Below are positions 55,593 through 59,103 of a stretch of 59,103 nt of DNA, in pieces. Origin of the DNA: Pseudoduganella guangdongensis (GTDB taxonomy: Bacteria > Pseudomonadota > Gammaproteobacteria > Burkholderiales > Burkholderiaceae_D); assembly GCF_009857475.1 (NCBI RefSeq), contig NZ_WWCJ01000029.1:1-59103 (forward strand). Direction: 5' to 3'. Both the position numbers and the translations under genes were made by a program. Below the pieces are notes generated by a model. The model ran no database searches, was not told the DNA's origin, and was given only the letters and a program-made list of their open reading frames with translations. The number at the start of each line of letters is the position of its first letter. The stretch's first letter is position 1.

Positions 55593-58268
55593 CTACTGCG
55601 GCCTGCCAGTCCCCAGTTTCGCCAATTGTTCACGCGCATATCCCGCACTTGAATGGTTGGGCGCCAGCTCCAGGAAGCTGGTGTAGGCTTTCCGGCCCCG
55701 CTCAAGATCGCCTTGCCGCTGGAGCGCATCGCCCAGGTTCAGGTATGCGATGGCGCGCGAAGCATCGATTTTGGTCGTGTTCTCGAACCAGCGCGCCGCT
55801 TCCGCATATTTGCCCTGCTTGTAGTACACGAAGCCAAGGTTATTGGCGGCCAGGCCGAAGTCCGGGCGGTACTTCAAGGCTTCGGTGAAGGCAGCTTCCG
55901 CCTGCGCGTACTGCTTTTCCTTATACAACTGCAGGCCACGGTCATTGGCGCGTTGTGCCAGCTGCCGGCTGGAAGCATCCACCGGCTTCGGTGCGGCCAG
56001 CTTCTGCTCCTCGCCTTGCAGGTTTTTCACGACGACGCTGTTGCCATCGGCTTGCTGGCGCCGTCCGGTATCCAGTTTGCTATTAAGGGCGATGGCTTCC
56101 GGCGAAAGCTGGGCGCTTCCCTCGCTCAGGAACTCGGCCTCGGCAGGCAACTGGAATACGAACTCGCCGCCCTCCGAACCCGGCAGGCTGCCGAAAGCCG
56201 GTGTCTGCTGCGACACGCTGGCCACGGCCGGCGCCACGTAGGCGGCCAGCTCGGTGGCGGTTATCATGCCGTCGCTATTCAAGTCGGCCTTGCCGCCCAG
56301 TGCCTGCAGCAGCGTCCAGGTGAAGACCGAATGCCCATTCGGGCCGCCATCCGCCACCATCTGGTCGGCGCCGCCCGCAGTCAGCATCTGGCGGCCAATG
56401 CGACGCGCATTGTCGCGCAAGAAGGCGGACGTGCCGCCGGCGCGGGTCAGACCAAGGCCGCTGTAGCAGGCGTCCATCACGAACAGCAGGTGCTTGGAGT
56501 TCACGCTCTCGGCGACGTTTTGCAGCTCCGACATGGGGATCGCATCCACGCTGACCTGGTCCGGATCGGAATCCACCGGCACGATGTAGCCCAGGCTACG
56601 GCCAGAACTCAGTTGGCGCGTCGCGCCATGGCCGGCGAAGAAGACAAAGATCCTGTCGTCCTTTTTTAGCTTGGCGTTCGCCAGCTTGTCGTGGAAGAGG
56701 GCGAGGATGTTGTTGCGGGTTGCCTCGCCATTGGTCAGGGTGAAGACGCGGCTGTTGTCGAAACCAAAGCGGTTGACCAGCGTGTCGCGGACCGCCTTCG
56801 CATCTTGCACGGCGTAGTGCAGCTTGGGCCACTTCTGGTAATCGTTGATGCCGATGACCACCGCATAGCTGTCGGCATAGCCCGTGCTGACGGCGACTTT
56901 GTCGGGCGCCGGCTTGCCTGCCTTGGTGATGGTGAATTCGCTGCCGTCCCAGGTGGCAAAGCTGTAGCCCTCGGCGACCAGCTTGTCCAGCACCAGCGGC
57001 AAGGTTTTAACGGTACGCTCGTGGATGTCGTGGAACAGGATGATGCCGCGCTTTTCCTTTTCCACCAGGTCCAGCACGCGGCTGGCGATGGACGTGGGCA
57101 CAGGATCGGCCCAGTCGAGCGAATCGATATTCCACATCACCGAACGCAGGCCCAGCTTGTTCAGCACCGCCATCCCTTCGGCATTGCGCGCGCCGTAAGG
57201 GAAGCGGAATAACGACGAACGGCGCGTATCAACCGCCTTCAGCAGCTGATCCGCTTGGGCGATCTCGCCATACAGCTGGTCGCCTTTTTCCTTGGACAGC
57301 AAGGCGTGGCTGTAGCTGTGGTTGGCCAGCACATGCCCGCCTTCCAACAGGCGGCGGCTTGCCGCAGCATTCTTACCCAGCGCCTCCTTGCCTTTGGCAT
57401 CGACCTGGCCCAGGTTCTTCCCGACCTGGAAGAAGACCGCCGGCACGCCGTATTGCTTGAGGATGGCCGCTACTTCGTCGGTGTAGGTGGCGTGCGGACC
57501 ATCGTCGAAGGTGAGCAGCACGGTTTTCGGTGGCAGGGAGCGGCCGAAATCCTCCGGCGCTGCATCGTCGCTGCCATGCTTGACGGGATACGGCACGATG
57601 ACGCCGTAATCCTTCATGATCTGATCGCGGCTGAACAGCTTTTTCAAATGCTCGACATACGCGTCCCATCGTTCGCGCTTCGGCACGATGGCACGCTGGT
57701 CGAAGCGGGCAAAGATGCCCTGCAGCTCCTTGTCATACTGGCGCTCGATATCCTCCAGCGCCGCCAGGTCTTCGCTCACGCGCTTGTGCAGCTTGATGCC
57801 TGGCAGCGTCTGGTTCGCAGCGGCCAGGCGCTGCATCTCGACCAGCACTTCGCGGAAGGCGAGGCGATCGGCGTCGTATAGGCCGGAATCGGACTCGATG
57901 TAGGTGAGTAGGGCGTCGTAGGCCGCGTCGCGCTGGGATGCAGGCGCTTCCTGCAGCTTCGCCAGCAATTGCCGCACCTTGCCGAAGCGCTCGACGTTTT
58001 CGTGGAAGAGGACCTGGCCCACCTGGGCTGCGGCTTTGCGGTCAGGCTCCGACATGGATTTTTCGTCGGCCAGCAGGACGATGATCTTGCGGTAGCTGGC
58101 CAGGATGCTTTGCAGCTCGGCCTGGATTGGCACATGCGGATTTGCGGTCTCGGCCGCGACTGCCGCCACTGCTGTTGGTGGCGTGCCGCGTGTTTTATAG
58201 TAGGCGGCGCCTGCCGCAGCAGCTGCGACGATGGCCGCGCCAATCATTAGGGGTTTGGAGAACTTCAA
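55593..58268 (-). CDS. membrane-anchored NodB deacetylase - caspase - EF-hand - TPR fusion
   Basis: The 891-residue protein starts at TTG 58268, with a membrane anchor (residues about 5-25). Order: helical region (30-230), a NodB polysaccharide deacetylase (about 245-440) with LLTFDDGPHA (D255, D256), NHSYSH (H317, H321) and RFPYGARN; a caspase-like domain (about 465-690) that begins YADSYAVVIGINDYQKWPKLHYAVQDAKAVRDTL and has FFAGHGA (His547) and MDACYSG (Cys601) as the dyad; an EF-hand-like loop DLNSDGMITATEL (about 670); then TPRs (about 785-885, QAEAAFTEALKYRPDFGLAANNLGFVYYKQGKYAEAARWFEN). All catalytic residues seem intact. If exported, it could link glycan deacetylation to proteolysis. 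A weak ribosome site makes the start uncertain. Confidence 0.92.
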   Translation of the reverse strand: MKFSKPLMIGAAIVAAAAAGAAYYKTRGTPPTAVAAVAAETANPHVPIQAELQSILASYRKIIVLLADEKSMSEPDRKAAAQVGQVLFHENVERFGKVRQLLAKLQEAPASQRDAAYDALLTYIESDSGLYDADRLAFREVLVEMQRLAAANQTLPGIKLHKRVSEDLAALEDIERQYDKELQGIFARFDQRAIVPKRERWDAYVEHLKKLFSRDQIMKDYGVIVPYPVKHGSDDAAPEDFGRSLPPKTVLLTFDDGPHATYTDEVAAILKQYGVPAVFFQVGKNLGQVDAKGKEALGKNAAASRRLLEGGHVLANHSYSHALLSKEKGDQLYGEIAQADQLLKAVDTRRSSLFRFPYGARNAEGMAVLNKLGLRSVMWNIDSLDWADPVPTSIASRVLDLVEKEKRGIILFHDIHERTVKTLPLVLDKLVAEGYSFATWDGSEFTITKAGKPAPDKVAVSTGYADSYAVVIGINDYQKWPKLHYAVQDAKAVRDTLVNRFGFDNSRVFTLTNGEATRNNILALFHDKLANAKLKKDDRIFVFFAGHGATRQLSSGRSLGYIVPVDSDPDQVSVDAIPMSELQNVAESVNSKHLLFVMDACYSGLGLTRAGGTSAFLRDNARRIGRQMLTAGGADQMVADGGPNGHSVFTWTLLQALGGKADLNSDGMITATELAAYVAPAVASVSQQTPAFGSLPGSEGGEFVFQLPAEAEFLSEGSAQLSPEAIALNSKLDTGRRQQADGNSVVVKNLQGEEQKLAAPKPVDASSRQLAQRANDRGLQLYKEKQYAQAEAAFTEALKYRPDFGLAANNLGFVYYKQGKYAEAARWFENTTKIDASRAIAYLNLGDALQRQGDLERGRKAYTSFLELAPNHSSAGYAREQLAKLGTGRPQ

Positions 58269-58631
58269 AGACGTGCTGCCTAGTAGACAAAGAACGGCAG
58301 CATATCATCTTGCCCTGATGAAAAGTGCGCGGATTCTCACGTTTGTGACCTTTGGCAGGGCAGGCAGAAAAACGTGGAATCGGAATTCAGGGGCTTCCAC
58401 GCGTCTCTTTTTGTATGAGGTGGCGAACCTGAGCTACGGATGAAATGCAGTGGCGCGTTCCATAAATACGCTTGTAGAAAACGATCCCACATCCTCGGCA
58501 TTTAGTAGCCTTATCGCGCGGCGCATCCAATGCCGGGGCTGGATCTTGAAAGTCGATTTTCCGATAAAGGGCCAGACCTGAACCATTCCGACAGGCGGTT
58601 TACGCCCCATAGCGGACGACCGCGTTCGAAT
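58269..58631. other. region without a clear gene
   Basis: This gap upstream of the fusion gene holds no convincing frame; a 70-codon plus-strand frame at 58231 overlaps the fusion gene and lacks protein-like character. A sequence like the array motif, AGGGCCAGACCTGAACCATT, is at 58568-58588. No tRNA or strong hairpin is visible. Confidence 0.4.
58568..58588 (+). repeat. possible isolated copy of the array motif
   Basis: GGGCCAGACCTGAACCATTC resembles array copies 10 and 11 (GGCCAGAACCTGAC; CGGCCAAAAACAGACATT). The match is weaker than in the array. Confidence 0.25.
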
Positions 58632-59066
58632 TTAGTTAATCGTAAATTTATAACTCTTTTTTTGCCAAGCCATTACTGCCTCCGGTGAAAATACGCAGGC
58701 AGAAAGAGCGTTAATGGCTGACTCATCTAATAACGCCCATCCTGAGGACCGGGATACCTCGGCATTAACAGCCCGCCCGTTAATGTTCACTTGATAACTT
58801 AGAACTGTAGTGCCCTCCAACTCCCACATTCGTGCATCTTTCGGATATGTTGTTTGATCACATGTTGTTGGACTGAGCGTTGTTAAGGAAGGCTGGCTCG
58901 GCCGGTAGCGATTTTTTCCTTCATAAAAACGATCAACCGCGTCATTTATTTTTTTGCGAGTATCCGGATGAGCTGCGTCATGTGCTGCAGCACTTGTACT
59001 GATCGCTATCAAGAATGTTCCAAATAGTTTTCGTGACGTCTGTTTTAAATGGTATTCCACTGTCAT
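58632..59066 (-). CDS. TonB C-terminal domain protein, secreted
   Basis: The 144-residue protein has a signal peptide (KLFGTFLIAISTSAAA) and a TonB C-terminal fold at its end: TVLSYQVNINGRAVNAEVSRSSGWALLDESAINALSACVFSPEAV. Unlike TonB it has no long Pro-rich arm and no anchor, so it is not a normal energy transducer; similar short proteins exist in the periplasm with unknown roles. GGAGAAG is directly before ATG 59066, so the GTG six bases further (59060) has better spacing and may be the true start. It is lower in GC than the genes before it. Confidence 0.75.
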   Translation of the reverse strand: MTVEYHLKQTSRKLFGTFLIAISTSAAAHDAAHPDTRKKINDAVDRFYEGKNRYRPSQPSLTTLSPTTCDQTTYPKDARMWELEGTTVLSYQVNINGRAVNAEVSRSSGWALLDESAINALSACVFSPEAVMAWQKKSYKFTIN

Positions 59067-59103
59067 CTTCTCCGAAATTTTTGCCAGATTCTACGTCCGG
59101 TTT

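Noticed and set aside
58231..58443. 70-codon plus-strand frame upstream of the fusion gene
   Set aside because: It overlaps the start of the 891-residue gene, has no ribosome site and its composition is not protein-like.

Overview
The window looks like a chromosomal segment of a high-GC betaproteobacterium of the Oxalobacteraceae (Massilia / Duganella / Pseudoduganella type). That is an inference from gene content and style: a PEP-CTERM protein with a sigma-54 promoter, an Oar-like TonB-dependent receptor, a GH97 enzyme, a secreted Pseudomonas-type isoamylase, a FadL-like porin, DUF2970 and DUF475 proteins and many GbpR-like and other LysR regulators. No rRNA, transposase, integrase, phage gene or CRISPR array was seen; one tRNA (Lys, TTT) is present.

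Layout. (1) 1-4003 is an island of about ten very small, mostly unrecognised genes, all on the plus strand and visibly lower in GC than the rest. Every gap between them holds exactly one copy of a degenerate ~20-bp motif (CGGCCA-N2-AGC-N-GAC). The motif also decides several start codons. This cassette-like array is the most unusual structure in the window. (2) 4071-7664 holds a lipoprotein hydrolase, an SRPBCC protein, a DUF475/TerC-like membrane protein with a small partner, and a YuiD-like PAP2 protein. (3) 7750-15537 is an RND efflux operon with one adaptor and two tandem, very similar permeases separated by a terminator. (4) 15611-20809 has a PEP-CTERM protein behind an exact GG-N10-GC promoter, a FadL-like porin, an isoamylase interrupted by an in-frame TAG 45 codons before its natural end, and a Pro/Thr-rich lipoprotein. 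(5) 20823-28348 has housekeeping and stress genes: NAD(P)HX dehydratase, histidine phosphatase, VOC protein, M23-like protein, a cystine transporter with a DsbA (CPAC), an MCP and a DUF2970 protein. (6) 28443-39894 has a diguanylate cyclase, YigZ, a fatty acid hydroxylase, an AdiC-like permease overlapping a Rieske oxygenase, YciI, tRNA-Lys, a Sel1-repeat protein, a YdgA-like protein and a lone HigA-type antitoxin.

(7) 39960-51370 is a carbohydrate and organophosphate scavenging region: a glycerophosphodiesterase lipoprotein, a TonB-dependent receptor, a six-hairpin glycosidase-like protein, a GH97 enzyme, a LysR regulator, an SMP-30 lactonase and an aldose 1-epimerase. Three promoters here (before the receptor, the GH97 operon and the lactonase operon) share the same extended -35 region and an identical -10 (TAGCAT). 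They most likely form one local regulon under the LysR protein encoded between them. The gene set suggests alpha-galactoside or similar glycan use, but the substrate is not proven.

(8) 51439-59066 has an acyltransferase, a YjjG nucleotidase, a small membrane protein, a PPOX-fold protein, a LysR/RidA divergent pair, a remarkable 891-residue membrane-anchored fusion of a NodB polysaccharide deacetylase, a caspase-like protease with intact His/Cys dyad, an EF-hand-like loop and TPRs, and a lone TonB C-terminal domain protein.

All assignments come from reading the sequence and translations; no database search was run.
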